From positions 1 through 6,264 of the forward strand of contig JAKCCC010000123.1 of NCBI GenBank assembly GCA_021838985.1: a stretch of DNA of 6,264 bases, in the 5' to 3' direction. How positions within the stretch are numbered: the first letter of the stretch is position 1; each line of letters starts with the position of its first letter. Source of the DNA: Planctomycetota bacterium. GTDB taxonomy: Bacteria; Planctomycetota; Phycisphaerae; WQYP01. Positions 1-6,264 of the stretch are shown here, one piece after another. The notes below the pieces were generated by a model. It worked only from the letters and a program-made list of their open reading frames with translations. It did no database searches and was not told where the DNA came from. Made by a program: the position numbers and the translations under genes.

Positions 1-1
1 A

Positions 2-76
2 GGCCTTGACCTGGCTCCACATGCCCTCGGTGAGATGGAAGCCTGGAGAATATGGCGGCAGGTACAGCACACGAAC
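2..76 (-). pseudogene. IS630-type transposase, C-terminal fragment
   Basis: Read on the - strand this stretch encodes VRVLYLPPYSPGF followed by HLTEGMWSQVKA, and it runs off the left edge. This matches the conserved end of the DDE catalytic domain of IS630-family transposases (consensus LPPYSPxLNxxExxWxxxK), where the Glu is the last catalytic acid; here that would be the E of HLTE. Only about 25 codons are visible. The sequence just before it does not look like IS630 but like a different transposase, so I read it as a remnant. The rest of the domain's end may lie beyond the window. The motif is seen directly; the family call is from memory of the consensus. Confidence 0.6.
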
Positions 77-257
77 CTGCCGCCGGGCCAGTTCCCCGGG
101 GCAACTTGTCGCCACGGCGAGCGGCCCTGTAGCGGCGATCCTTTTGCGCGTTGGTCGCCGCAACCGCCGCCAGCCAAGCCTGAATCTCCTGCTTCAGCCG
201 CGCCTCCTCCTGATGGTATCTCCGTCGGCGCGACGAAATCCTCCGCCTTCGGCTATT
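77..257 (-). pseudogene. IS1182-type transposase, internal fragment
   Basis: The - strand frame starting near 257 reads NSRRRR, then a Glu/Lys/Ala-rich helical part (EEARLKQEIQAWLAA), then RRYRAARRGDKLPR. This resembles the region of IS1182-family transposases between the first catalytic Asp (DGTKxxANAS) and the RRGDELPxELxRRExRL motif. After LPR the frame breaks in the run CCCCGGGG (about 93-100). Dropping one base restores ELARRQ and leads straight into the IS630-like fragment at 76. There is no start codon, no catalytic DDE set and no terminal repeats that I can see. It is probably a decayed piece of an insertion sequence. The similarity was judged by eye and is moderately secure. Confidence 0.5.
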
Positions 258-449
258 TCGAGGCAGTGGCCCTTGCGTGACGTGCGCGGTCCCGCCGGGG
301 GGGGACGAGATACGCCCGCCCTACCAAGAAAATGTCTGCCGCGGCGACGCCCTCCGGAAAAACGGCCACTGCCGGTGAAGGACATGGTCGCCCGTCTGGC
401 GGCCGGTAGCGCTGTGCCGCGGTAAATTTGTTAAAATTAATGCGCGGAC
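258..449. other. Non-coding stretch between transposase scar and rfbF
   Basis: I see no convincing gene here. Short open frames on both strands are Arg/Pro/Gly-rich and look like GC-rich noise. It holds a run of eight G (297-304). Near its right end is an AT-rich patch (422-441), in clear contrast with the GC-rich surroundings, which is the most likely place for the rfb promoter. Confidence 0.5.
422..441 (+). promoter_or_regulatory. AT-rich patch, possible rfbFGH promoter -10 region
   Basis: The segment just upstream of rfbF is strongly AT-rich and includes TAAAAT (432-437), a fair match to a -10 element. No good -35 hexamer lies at the usual distance (about 409-414 reads GCGCTG). It is the only AT-rich island before the operon, so a promoter here is plausible but unproven. 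The small inverted repeat AATTT/AAATT (425-429/434-438) lies inside it. Confidence 0.3.
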
Positions 450-454
450 AGGAG
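450..454 (+). promoter_or_regulatory. Ribosome binding site deciding the TTG start of rfbF
   Basis: AGGAG lies 7 bases before the TTG at 462. It is a near-ideal Shine-Dalgarno site and supports this unusual start codon, since no in-frame ATG or GTG gives the conserved N-terminus MKTVILAGGLGTRL. Confidence 0.75.
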
Positions 455-461
455 CGGCGCC

Positions 462-1232
462 TTGAAAACGGTGATTCTGGCGGGTGGCTTGGGAACGCGA
501 CTTAGCGAGGAAACCTCCTTGCGCCCCAAGCCGATGGTGGAAATAGGGGGGCGGCCGATCCTATGGCACATTATGAAGTTATACGCGGCGCACGGGCTGA
601 AGGACTTTATCGTGTGCCTGGGTTACAAGGGGTACATGATCAAGGAATATTTCCTGAACTACCATTGGCACGTTTCCGATCTAACCGTGGACCTGGCCAG
701 GAACCAGGTAACCACGCATCAAAACCAAGCCGAACCCTGGCAGGTGACGTTGGTGGATACCGGCGACAAAACTCAAACCGGTGGACGGCTGCGGCGGGTA
801 CGGGCATATCTGGGGGCGGAGGATTTCTGCCTGACTTACGGCGACGGCCTGGCCGATGTAAACATCAAACAGCTGCTGGCATTCCATGCCAGCCACGGGT
901 GCAAGGCCACCATTACCGCGGTGCAGCCTCCCGGTCGTTTCGGGGCCTTGAATATCCAGGGCCGAACCGTAAAAAACTTTCTGGAAAAACCGCCCGGTGA
1001 CGGGGGGTGGATCAATGGCGGCTTTTTTGTTTTAAAGACCGGCGTACTCGACTATATCGCCGGTGATGAAACCCTCTGGGAGGCCGAGCCGCTGGAACGG
1101 CTGGCCCAGGAAGGTCAACTGCAGGCGTTCCAGCACCGCGGCTTCTGGCGGCCGATGGATATGCTGCGGGACAAGCAGCATCTGGAAATGTTGTGGGAGC
1201 AAGGCGCCGCGCCCTGGAAAATATGGCCATGA
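462..1232 (+). CDS. rfbF: Glucose-1-phosphate cytidylyltransferase
   Basis: This enzyme joins CTP and glucose-1-phosphate to give CDP-glucose and pyrophosphate, the first committed step to CDP-linked deoxysugars, in the cytoplasm. The product is 256 aa, the usual length. The N-terminal nucleotide-binding signature AGGLGTRLSEET (residues 7-18) is followed by RPKPM (21-25), whose Lys23 is the expected phosphate-contacting residue. YGDGLADV (126-133) supplies metal-binding Asp residues. Also present are LEKP (174-177), NGGFFV (185-190) and the family hallmark FWRPMDMLRDK (228-238). Translation begins at TTG, set by AGGAG 7 bases upstream. The stop overlaps the likely rfbG start (ATGA), so the two are translationally coupled. 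Glucose-1-phosphate thymidylyl- or uridylyltransferases are less likely, because the C-terminal WRPMDMLRDK block is typical of the cytidylyl enzyme. Confidence 0.95.
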   Translation: MKTVILAGGLGTRLSEETSLRPKPMVEIGGRPILWHIMKLYAAHGLKDFIVCLGYKGYMIKEYFLNYHWHVSDLTVDLARNQVTTHQNQAEPWQVTLVDTGDKTQTGGRLRRVRAYLGAEDFCLTYGDGLADVNIKQLLAFHASHGCKATITAVQPPGRFGALNIQGRTVKNFLEKPPGDGGWINGGFFVLKTGVLDYIAGDETLWEAEPLERLAQEGQLQAFQHRGFWRPMDMLRDKQHLEMLWEQGAAPWKIWP

Positions 1233-2362
1233 CCGATTCCCTCGACGAGCGCCTTTGGGATGGCCGGCGGGTTTTTCTGACCGGGCACACGGGATTCAAA
1301 GGATCATGGTTGAGTCTGTGGCTGCACCGCCTGGGCGCCCGGCTCTTTGGCTACGCTCTGCCGCCGCCGACCCATCCCAACCATTTTGAGGCGGCGCAGG
1401 TGCGCTCGCTTTTCACCGGCCATACCGAAGCGGATGTTCGGGATGTGCCGCGCTTGCAGGCGGCGCTTAATGCGGCGGATCCAGAAGTCATATTTCATCT
1501 GGCCGCCCAGGCGCTGGTTCGCACCGGTTATGCGCAGCCGCATGAAACGTTCGAGATCAACGCGCTGGGAACCGCCAACCTGCTGGAAGCGGTGCGCCGG
1601 CGCGGCCGGGGCTGCGTGGTGCTCATCGTCACCAGCGACAAGTGCTATGAGAATTGCGAGGCCACGCGGGAATTCCGGGAAACGGATCCGCTCGGCGGGG
1701 CCGATCCATACAGCGCCAGCAAGGCGGCGGCCGAGCTGGTTACCGCGGCGTATCGGCGGTCATTTTTCGCCCCGGAGCGTGTGCGGGAGCATCGCATCAA
1801 ACTGGCCTCGGTGCGGGCGGGCAACGTGCTCGGCGGGGGCGACTGGGCGCCGGATCGGATCGCCGTCGATGCCATCACCCATTTGTCGAAAGGTGCCCCT
1901 ATTCCCGTGCGTAATCCGGACGCCATTCGCCCATGGCAACATGTGCTCGATCCGTTGGCGGGTTATCTGACGCTGGCGGGCTCGATGCTGCGCTCGGATG
2001 ACGCCGCGCTCTGCAGTGCCTGGAACTTCGGCCCGCAGCACGGGGCAGAGATTTCGGTTCGGCAGTTGGTGCAACGTTTTTGTGCCGCTTGGGGCGGCGG
2101 AACGTGGGTGGACCAGAGCGATCCGCGGCAGCCGCCGGAGGCTGGCGCGCTGCGCCTTAATATCGACAAGGCGGTCAGCCAATTACGCTGGCGACCGTGT
2201 TGGCGATTGGCCCGGGCGGTGGAGGAAACCGTGCGTTGGTATCGGGCCCATCTGGCGGGCGAGGATATGCGGACGTTTGGTTTAAGTCAGATCGACGCTT
2301 TCGAGAGCGACGCGATCGGCGTGCCAATGGAAACCGCCCACATTCGGGCGCCCGGGCGTTAA
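1229..2362 (+). CDS. rfbG: CDP-glucose 4,6-dehydratase
   Basis: This NAD-dependent short-chain dehydrogenase/reductase of the extended type converts CDP-glucose to CDP-4-keto-6-deoxyglucose, using the RfbF product. From the ATG at 1229 the protein is 377 aa. It shows the Rossmann motif TGHTGFKG (18-25), FHLAAQALV (89-97), the active-site strand TSDKCYEN (135-142) and the catalytic YSASK (Tyr161, Lys165). RAGNVLGGGDWAPDRI (197-212) and RPWQHVLDPLAGYL (234-247) are typical of this enzyme rather than dTDP-glucose dehydratase. I prefer ATG 1229 because it overlaps the rfbF stop as ATGA and has GGAAA 8 bases upstream. ATG 1223 and GTG 1193 are in frame but less well placed. The C-terminus runs roughly 15-20 residues past the usual family end (about 360 aa), with a non-descript tail. 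Confidence 0.95.
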   Translation: MTDSLDERLWDGRRVFLTGHTGFKGSWLSLWLHRLGARLFGYALPPPTHPNHFEAAQVRSLFTGHTEADVRDVPRLQAALNAADPEVIFHLAAQALVRTGYAQPHETFEINALGTANLLEAVRRRGRGCVVLIVTSDKCYENCEATREFRETDPLGGADPYSASKAAAELVTAAYRRSFFAPERVREHRIKLASVRAGNVLGGGDWAPDRIAVDAITHLSKGAPIPVRNPDAIRPWQHVLDPLAGYLTLAGSMLRSDDAALCSAWNFGPQHGAEISVRQLVQRFCAAWGGGTWVDQSDPRQPPEAGALRLNIDKAVSQLRWRPCWRLARAVEETVRWYRAHLAGEDMRTFGLSQIDAFESDAIGVPMETAHIRAPGR

Positions 2363-2364
2363 GC

Positions 2365-2427
2365 CTGGCGCGGCGGCCAAAGGTAGTGCGGGCATGCGGC
2401 CCGCATCACGCACGGCCGCGGCGCCAG
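2365..2427 (+). repeat. Long nested inverted repeat between rfbG and rfbH
   Basis: This hairpin begins 3 bases after the rfbG stop. The outer stem pairs 2365-2378 with 2414-2427, 13 of 14 positions complementary (one G/G mismatch at 2372/2420). The inner stem pairs 2387-2393 (TGCGGGC) with 2399-2405 (GCCCGCA) around a 5-base loop, and 2383-2384/2408-2409 can pair further. It occupies 63 of the 87 bases between the genes and ends 22 bases before the rfbH ATG. No T-run follows, so it is not a standard intrinsic terminator. It could be a REP-like element, an mRNA-stabilising or attenuating structure, or a tiny palindromic mobile-element relic. The pairing is seen directly; its role is unknown. 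Confidence 0.7.
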
Positions 2428-2449
2428 CCGGAACGCCGATGGTACGGAC

Positions 2450-3778
2450 ATGGCGATGAATAGTCAGGACGAATTACGCCAGCAGATCCTCCAATTGGCT
2501 GAGCAATATGTCGCGGCGGCCCCGCAAAAGCATTTTGAACCGGGGGTCACGGTTATCCCGCCGGCGGGCCGGGTGATTGACGCAGCCGAAACCCGCGCCA
2601 TCATTGAAGCCGCCTTGGACGGCTGGTTGACCGCCGGTCGTTTCAACACGGCTTTTGAACACAAGCTGGCGGAGCTTCTACAGACGCGATACGTGCTGAG
2701 CGTCAATTCCGGATCCTCGGCTAATCTACTGGCTTTCAGCGCGCTGTGTTCTCCGAAACTCGGTCAGCGCGCCATCCAGCCCGGCGATGAAGTCATCACC
2801 GTCGCCGCAAGTTTTCCCACCACGGTCAATCCGATCATGCAGAACGGGGCCACGCCGGTTTTTGTGGATGTGGAGATTCCCACTTACAACATCGACGTGC
2901 GTTATCTGACCGAGGCTCTAAGCCCCCATACCCGCGCGGTGATGCTGGCCCATACGTTGGGCAATCCCTACAACCTGGACGCGGTGGGGGAATTCTGCCG
3001 CCGCCACCGTTTGTGGCTGGTGGAGGATTGCTGCGACGCCCTGGGGGCCCGTTATGCCGGCCGGCCCGTAGGCGGTTTCGGCGACGTGGGGACCTTAAGC
3101 TGCTACCCCGCCCATCATATCACCATGGGCGAAGGCGGCGCGGTGTTCACCGGCAGCCCGTTGCTGCAACTTATTCTGGCCTCTTATCGGGATTGGGGCC
3201 GCGACTGCTATTGCGCCCCGGGACATGAGAATACCTGTAAAAAGCGTTTTGGCTGGCAGTTGGGGGATTTGCCCTTCGGCTACGATCATAAATATATCTA
3301 CTCGCATATGGGATACAACATGAAAATCACGGATATGCAGGCGGCCTGTGGCCTGGCCCAACTGGATAAGCTGCCGCGTTTCAGCGCGGCGCGCCAGGCC
3401 AATTTCGAGCACTTAAGGCGACGGCTCGACGGCTTGCAGGAATTTTTGATTCTGCCGCAGGCCACCGCGAAGAGCCAACCATCCTGGTTTGGTTTTCCCA
3501 TCACCATCCGGGACGACGCTCCGTTCACGCGGGTCGCTCTGATCAACCATTTAAATGAAAAGAAGATCGGTACCCGGCTGTTATTTGCGGGTAATCTGAC
3601 CCGTCAACCGTATATGCGCCACCAGCGGTACCGGGTGGTGGGAAACCTGGAAAACACGGAGCGTATTATGAAGCAGACTTTCTGGGTGGGCGTTTATCCC
3701 GGCCTGACCCCGGACATGCTCGATTACGTCGGGGAACAAATGGCAAGCTTCATCACGCGGCAGGTCCCGGGGCGCTGA
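2450..3778 (+). CDS. rfbH: CDP-4-keto-6-deoxyglucose 3-dehydrase (E1)
   Basis: E1 is a PMP-dependent [2Fe-2S] enzyme of the DegT/DnrJ/EryC1/StrS aminotransferase fold. With the reductase E3 it removes the C-3 hydroxyl of CDP-4-keto-6-deoxyglucose on the way to 3,6-dideoxyhexoses. The 442-aa length is normal. The usual PLP-binding Lys is replaced by His ([12 protein letters not shown], 219-230; the aligned His is His222), the mark of a dehydrase instead of an aminotransferase. All four cluster cysteines fit the C-X57-C-X-C-X7-C pattern: Cys195, Cys253, Cys255, Cys263. Other conserved blocks are [11 protein letters not shown] (86-96), [13 protein letters not shown] (116-128), [21 protein letters not shown] (start at Ser285) and [15 protein letters not shown] (374-388). 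The start is ATG 2450 or ATG 2456; neither has a strong Shine-Dalgarno site. The end overlaps the opposing gene by 26 bp. Confidence 0.96.
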   Translation: MAMNSQDELRQQILQLAEQYVAAAPQKHFEPGVTVIPPAGRVIDAAETRAIIEAALDGWLTAGRFNTAFEHKLAELLQTRYVLSVNSGSSANLLAFSALCSPKLGQRAIQPGDEVITVAASFPTTVNPIMQNGATPVFVDVEIPTYNIDVRYLTEALSPHTRAVMLAHTLGNPYNLDAVGEFCRRHRLWLVEDCCDALGARYAGRPVGGFGDVGTLSCYPAHHITMGEGGAVFTGSPLLQLILASYRDWGRDCYCAPGHENTCKKRFGWQLGDLPFGYDHKYIYSHMGYNMKITDMQAACGLAQLDKLPRFSAARQANFEHLRRRLDGLQEFLILPQATAKSQPSWFGFPITIRDDAPFTRVALINHLNEKKIGTRLLFAGNLTRQPYMRHQRYRVVGNLENTERIMKQTFWVGVYPGLTPDMLDYVGEQMASFITRQVPGR

Positions 3779-5117
3779 CCGCCGCCACCCTCGGCTCGGG
3801 TGGCTCTGCGAAAGCCCGGCACGGCAGAGGCACGCGGGCGGCCACGATCAACAGGTACAGCAGGGCCAGGGCCTTGATCTGCCCCGCGAAGCTGATGCCG
3901 TAGGGCAACACCAGGTAGCATTGTTGGGGCGTGAAGGCAATAGCGCAGGGAACGAGAATCGCCAGGACCTTGGCCAGCGGCAACGTCGCCCGCTGAGCAT
4001 AAACTTCCTGCCCCAGGTACAGCATGATAAAAACGGTCCATGGAATGTACAAATACAGCAACGTGTAATCATAGGATTCAGGGAGAGCCACCATCTGCAC
4101 GATAAACACCGCGAACAGGCAATTCAGCATCGGCAGGCGGCGGAAACGCAGGATCAGAAACCCCGCGGCCACGACCCAGGCGAGCCGGTACGCCAACTGA
4201 CAGACCCTGCTGGCCGCAAGCTGCCAGGCCGGTGCGGCGCCCGAAAGATAATCAATCCACCACAGCGGCTGTTTGATCAGCCCGAAGAACGAATGATCCA
4301 CCCCGATGCCGCGTGGAAAGACCACAAAAAATCTTCCCTGGAAGCTGGAGATACCATGCACGATATGCCGTAACGTAGAAACGAAATTCGGCGCCAGGAA
4401 CCACATCGCCGCCACATTCAGGGCCAGGAACGTTGCTACGAACAGGGCGGCATTTTTCCAGTCGCGTCGGCGCAGCAACAGGAAGATCAACACCAGCGGC
4501 GCTAGTTTGATGGCCGCCGCGCCGGCGAAACAGACAGCGGCGATGCTATGGCTCCCGCGTACGAATGCCCATGTGCCCAGGATCGCCGCCAGCCAGGCCG
4601 CTCCTTCCACATTCGCACGGTCAGCCATAAACATCAGCGGGTACGAGGTCACCAGGGTCAGGGCCAGCACAGCAGCCAGCGGACCGGACAGCGTGCTGCG
4701 CCGCGCCGACCACGCCAGCCGCAGGGCTGCCAGAAGGGCCAGCCCCGCCACGGTTAAGTCATAGGCGCCCGCCGCCATTCGCGGATGGTGCGGAAACATG
4801 CGGAAAAAGGGAAGCAGAACGTACACCGCCGGCGCAGGATAATTGAGCGCCCCACGGTCGTGCGCCCAGAACTGCGGCGTTCCGAAATGCGCGCATTGGC
4901 GGTAGAAAGTCGTAAAGTCGCCGAAGCGCAGGGATGGCAGAAACAGGATCGTGTTGTAGGGATAGGACAGATGGAGTAAACGGCCGTTCACGAAAACCAA
5001 CAGGTAGGCCAGAATCGACAGGCCGGCCAGGAGCACCGTCCACCAGAACAGGCACCGGAGGACGAATTCGGGGCCGCGGGTGGTCACGCCAGGTGAAGCG
5101 ACCGGGCGCATCGGCAT
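3753..5117 (-). CDS. Polytopic membrane glycosyltransferase-like protein (GT87/DUF2029 type)
   Basis: The 454-aa product has about 10-12 hydrophobic segments (for example near 22-44, 117-137, 145-163, 192-214, 222-243, 330-348, 351-369, 380-398, 405-428). An early loop carries GDFTTFY (66-72), then [14 protein letters not shown] (91-104), [15 protein letters not shown] (166-180) and [21 protein letters not shown] (starting at Ala200). This arrangement is characteristic of the GT87/DUF2029 family, GT-C-fold enzymes that use polyprenyl-phosphate sugars at the membrane. The sugar and acceptor cannot be told. It starts 9 bp after the preceding PIN-TRAM gene. GGAAAGG sits just before ATG 5117 and 6 bases before the in-frame ATG 5111, so 5111 may be the real start. 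The C-terminal tail is Pro/Ala-rich and overlaps rfbH tail to tail by 26 bp. A link to the rfb sugar is possible but only inferred from adjacency. Confidence 0.75.
   Translation of the reverse strand: MPMRPVASPGVTTRGPEFVLRCLFWWTVLLAGLSILAYLLVFVNGRLLHLSYPYNTILFLPSLRFGDFTTFYRQCAHFGTPQFWAHDRGALNYPAPAVYVLLPFFRMFPHHPRMAAGAYDLTVAGLALLAALRLAWSARRSTLSGPLAAVLALTLVTSYPLMFMADRANVEGAAWLAAILGTWAFVRGSHSIAAVCFAGAAAIKLAPLVLIFLLLRRRDWKNAALFVATFLALNVAAMWFLAPNFVSTLRHIVHGISSFQGRFFVVFPRGIGVDHSFFGLIKQPLWWIDYLSGAAPAWQLAASRVCQLAYRLAWVVAAGFLILRFRRLPMLNCLFAVFIVQMVALPESYDYTLLYLYIPWTVFIMLYLGQEVYAQRATLPLAKVLAILVPCAIAFTPQQCYLVLPYGISFAGQIKALALLYLLIVAARVPLPCRAFAEPPEPRVAAVSAPGPAA
3784..3804 (+). terminator. Possible hairpin terminator after rfbH
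   Basis: GCCACCC (3784-3790) and GGGTGGC (3798-3804) form a perfect 7-bp stem with a 7-base loop, starting 6 bases after the rfbH stop. There is no T-run downstream, so it would be a weak or Rho-assisted terminator at best. It lies inside the 3' part of the opposing gene, so it might be only a by-product of that coding sequence. Confidence 0.3.
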
Positions 5118-5126
5118 CCTTTCCGT

Positions 5127-6203
5127 TTACAGCTCCACCGGGCGGGTGCCGTGGGCAACGCGGACGCCGGGCGGCGGCTCCAATTGGCTGAAAATCATGC
5201 GGCCGGCCGAGGTTTGCACCACGTTGGTGACGAACACATCCACCTCCTGGCCAATGTGGGGACGGGCCTCCTCCACCACTACCATCGTGCCGTCCTCCAG
5301 GTAGCCGACGCCTTGGTTGGGCGTTTCGCCCCGCTTGATGATGCGTACGTGCAGCTGTTCCCCGGGGGCCGCCAGCGGCTTGAGGGCATTGGTCAAATCA
5401 TTGAGATTGATCACTTCCACTTCATGTAGCGCCGCCACCTTGTTGAGGTTGTAATCGTCCGTCACCAGGCGACCATTCTCCTGCCGGGCCAGGGCCACCA
5501 GCTTCAGGTCCACGCCCTGCACCGCGGCGCTTTCCGGCAACGTGCCATCCCACACGTACAAATCCACGCGGGGCATCTTCTGCATCCGGCGCAGCACGTC
5601 CAATCCGCGACGGCCGTAGCTGCGTTTGAGTTTATCTTTCGAGTCCGCCACATTTTGCAGCTCCTGGATCACGAACTGCGGCACCATCACCCGGCTCTCG
5701 AAGATGCCCGTGGCCGCCACATCCGCGATGCGCCCGTCAATGATCACGCTGGTGTCGAGGATAAATGGCCGCGGCCCCCGTTTGGCGCGGTTGAACTCAA
5801 CATAGGGAATGATGAAGCGGAAGTCATCGCGGGTCTGGAGAATAACGGATACCGCCGCATAGACGCATACCAGCACCAGCAACAGTTTGATCCCTTCCAG
5901 CAGGGGCGCCTGGGCCGCCAGGGTCGCCGGCAGCAGGAACGTCACGGCCACCTGTTGCACCAGGTAGCCTAAGCCCCAGGCCACCACCATGCCCACCAGC
6001 ACCCCCAGAAACAGGCCGGAGATCGCAGCCAGGTTCTTTTTCTTGAACAGGAAATCAAACAGAATCACCGCCGTAGCCAGCACCACGCCGCCATACATGA
6101 TGGCGTAGGACCAAAAGGAACTCTCCATCAGATGGCCGAGATAAATCTCCGCCACCGTCAGCACCAGCAGGAAGAAGATCACGCGGATAATATTAAGAAT
6201 CAT
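5127..6203 (-). CDS. Membrane-anchored PIN-TRAM domain protein, YacL-like
   Basis: The 358-aa protein has four N-terminal transmembrane segments (about 4-22, 33-53, 57-82, 104-122), a PIN domain (about 146-270) and a C-terminal TRAM domain (about 280-342). The PIN acidic set is visible: ILDTSVIIDGR (Asp150), VIQELQ (Glu181), VDLKL (Asp232) and LVTDDYNLNK (Asp249/Asp250), so a metal-dependent nuclease site seems intact. TRAM domains bind RNA, so a membrane-bound RNase role is likely but the substrate is unknown. The architecture and length match the B. subtilis YacL family. AGGAG lies 5 bases upstream of the ATG. The gene is first in a tight pair with the GT87-like gene (9-bp gap), and may itself follow an upstream gene that overlaps its start. 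Confidence 0.92.
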   Translation of the reverse strand: MILNIIRVIFFLLVLTVAEIYLGHLMESSFWSYAIMYGGVVLATAVILFDFLFKKKNLAAISGLFLGVLVGMVVAWGLGYLVQQVAVTFLLPATLAAQAPLLEGIKLLLVLVCVYAAVSVILQTRDDFRFIIPYVEFNRAKRGPRPFILDTSVIIDGRIADVAATGIFESRVMVPQFVIQELQNVADSKDKLKRSYGRRGLDVLRRMQKMPRVDLYVWDGTLPESAAVQGVDLKLVALARQENGRLVTDDYNLNKVAALHEVEVINLNDLTNALKPLAAPGEQLHVRIIKRGETPNQGVGYLEDGTMVVVEEARPHIGQEVDVFVTNVVQTSAGRMIFSQLEPPPGVRVAHGTRPVEL

Positions 6204-6262
6204 GGGGACTCCTGGGGCGACGGGGCCGGTTGCAGCGCCACCTCAACGCCCCGCCGCCAGTT
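6200..6262 (-). CDS. Possible 3' end of an upstream gene, partial
   Basis: On the - strand a frame enters from the right edge and stays open for 20 codons (starting NWRRGVEVALQPA). It stops at a TGA that overlaps the PIN-TRAM ATG as ATGA. That coupling pattern is typical of operons and would make PIN-TRAM at least the second gene. Twenty open codons in GC-rich DNA is weak evidence. A competing frame ends KLAAGR at a TGA near 6244-6246. I do not recognise either tail. Confidence 0.3.
   Translation of the reverse strand, partial: NWRRGVEVALQPAPSPQESP
6209..6213 (-). promoter_or_regulatory. Ribosome binding site of the PIN-TRAM gene
   Basis: On the - strand AGGAG lies 5 bases before the ATG at 6203, which supports that start. 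Confidence 0.7.
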
Positions 6263-6264
6263 TT

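Noticed and set aside
297..304. Run of eight G as a phase-variation tract
   Set aside because: It lies in non-coding DNA with no gene frame or promoter spacing it could switch.
6..425. 139-codon + strand open frame at the left edge
   Set aside because: Arg/Pro-rich with no domain or good ribosome binding site. It lies antisense to the transposase-like fragments, which carry recognisable motifs.
2365..2427. Intergenic hairpin as an intrinsic terminator
   Set aside because: No T-run follows the stem, and rfbH, the next pathway step, lies directly downstream.
2197..2463. + strand open frame bridging rfbG and rfbH
   Set aside because: It overlaps the conserved end of rfbG in another frame, reads through the hairpin, and its product is Arg/Gly-rich noise.
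2450..3778. RfbH as a sugar aminotransferase
   Set aside because: The fold is the same, but the PLP-binding Lys is replaced by His and the four [2Fe-2S] cysteines are all present with exact E1 spacing.
3921..4373. 150-codon + strand open frame
   Set aside because: Antisense to the GT87-like gene, with composition typical of a shadow frame (rich in Gln, Arg, His) and no motif.
1..6264. CRISPR array, tRNA, rRNA or intact insertion sequence
   Set aside because: No regularly spaced repeats, no cloverleaf-like or rRNA-like sequence, and no complete transposase with terminal inverted repeats were seen.

Overview
This is a high-GC bacterial window. Its core is a three-gene nucleotide-sugar operon on the + strand (rfbF-rfbG-rfbH, 462-3778), facing a two-gene membrane-protein operon on the - strand (PIN-TRAM protein, then a GT87/DUF2029-type membrane protein; 6203 down to 3753). 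The organism cannot be fixed from the sequence. A YacL-type PIN-TRAM protein together with the composition would fit the PVC group (Verrucomicrobiota/Planctomycetota) or another environmental lineage, but this is only a guess.

Left edge (1-461): no intact gene. Read on the - strand, about 2-76 encodes the end of an IS630-type transposase and about 77-257 encodes a piece resembling an IS1182-type transposase. They appear fused, with a one-base frameshift in a C/G run. The rest is featureless apart from an AT-rich patch and a clear Shine-Dalgarno site just before rfbF.

+ strand operon: RfbF (glucose-1-phosphate cytidylyltransferase) makes CDP-glucose. RfbG (CDP-glucose 4,6-dehydratase) converts it to CDP-4-keto-6-deoxyglucose. 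RfbH (the PLP/[2Fe-2S] enzyme E1) starts C-3 deoxygenation. This is the entry route to 3,6-dideoxyhexoses such as paratose, abequose, tyvelose and ascarylose, found in O-antigens and other surface glycans. rfbF and rfbG overlap by ATGA. The 87-bp rfbG-rfbH gap is largely filled by a long nested inverted repeat. The partner reductase (E3) and the enzymes that set the final sugar are absent from the window.

- strand operon: a four-TM PIN-TRAM protein is followed after 9 bp by a polytopic GT87/DUF2029-like protein, probably a polyprenyl-phosphate-sugar-dependent glycosyltransferase. Its 3' end overlaps the 3' end of rfbH by 26 bp, tail to tail.

No RNA gene, CRISPR array or intact mobile element was seen. 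The pathway genes are well-known families. The less ordinary points are the intergenic hairpin, the mosaic transposase scar, the absence of E3, and the convergent overlap.
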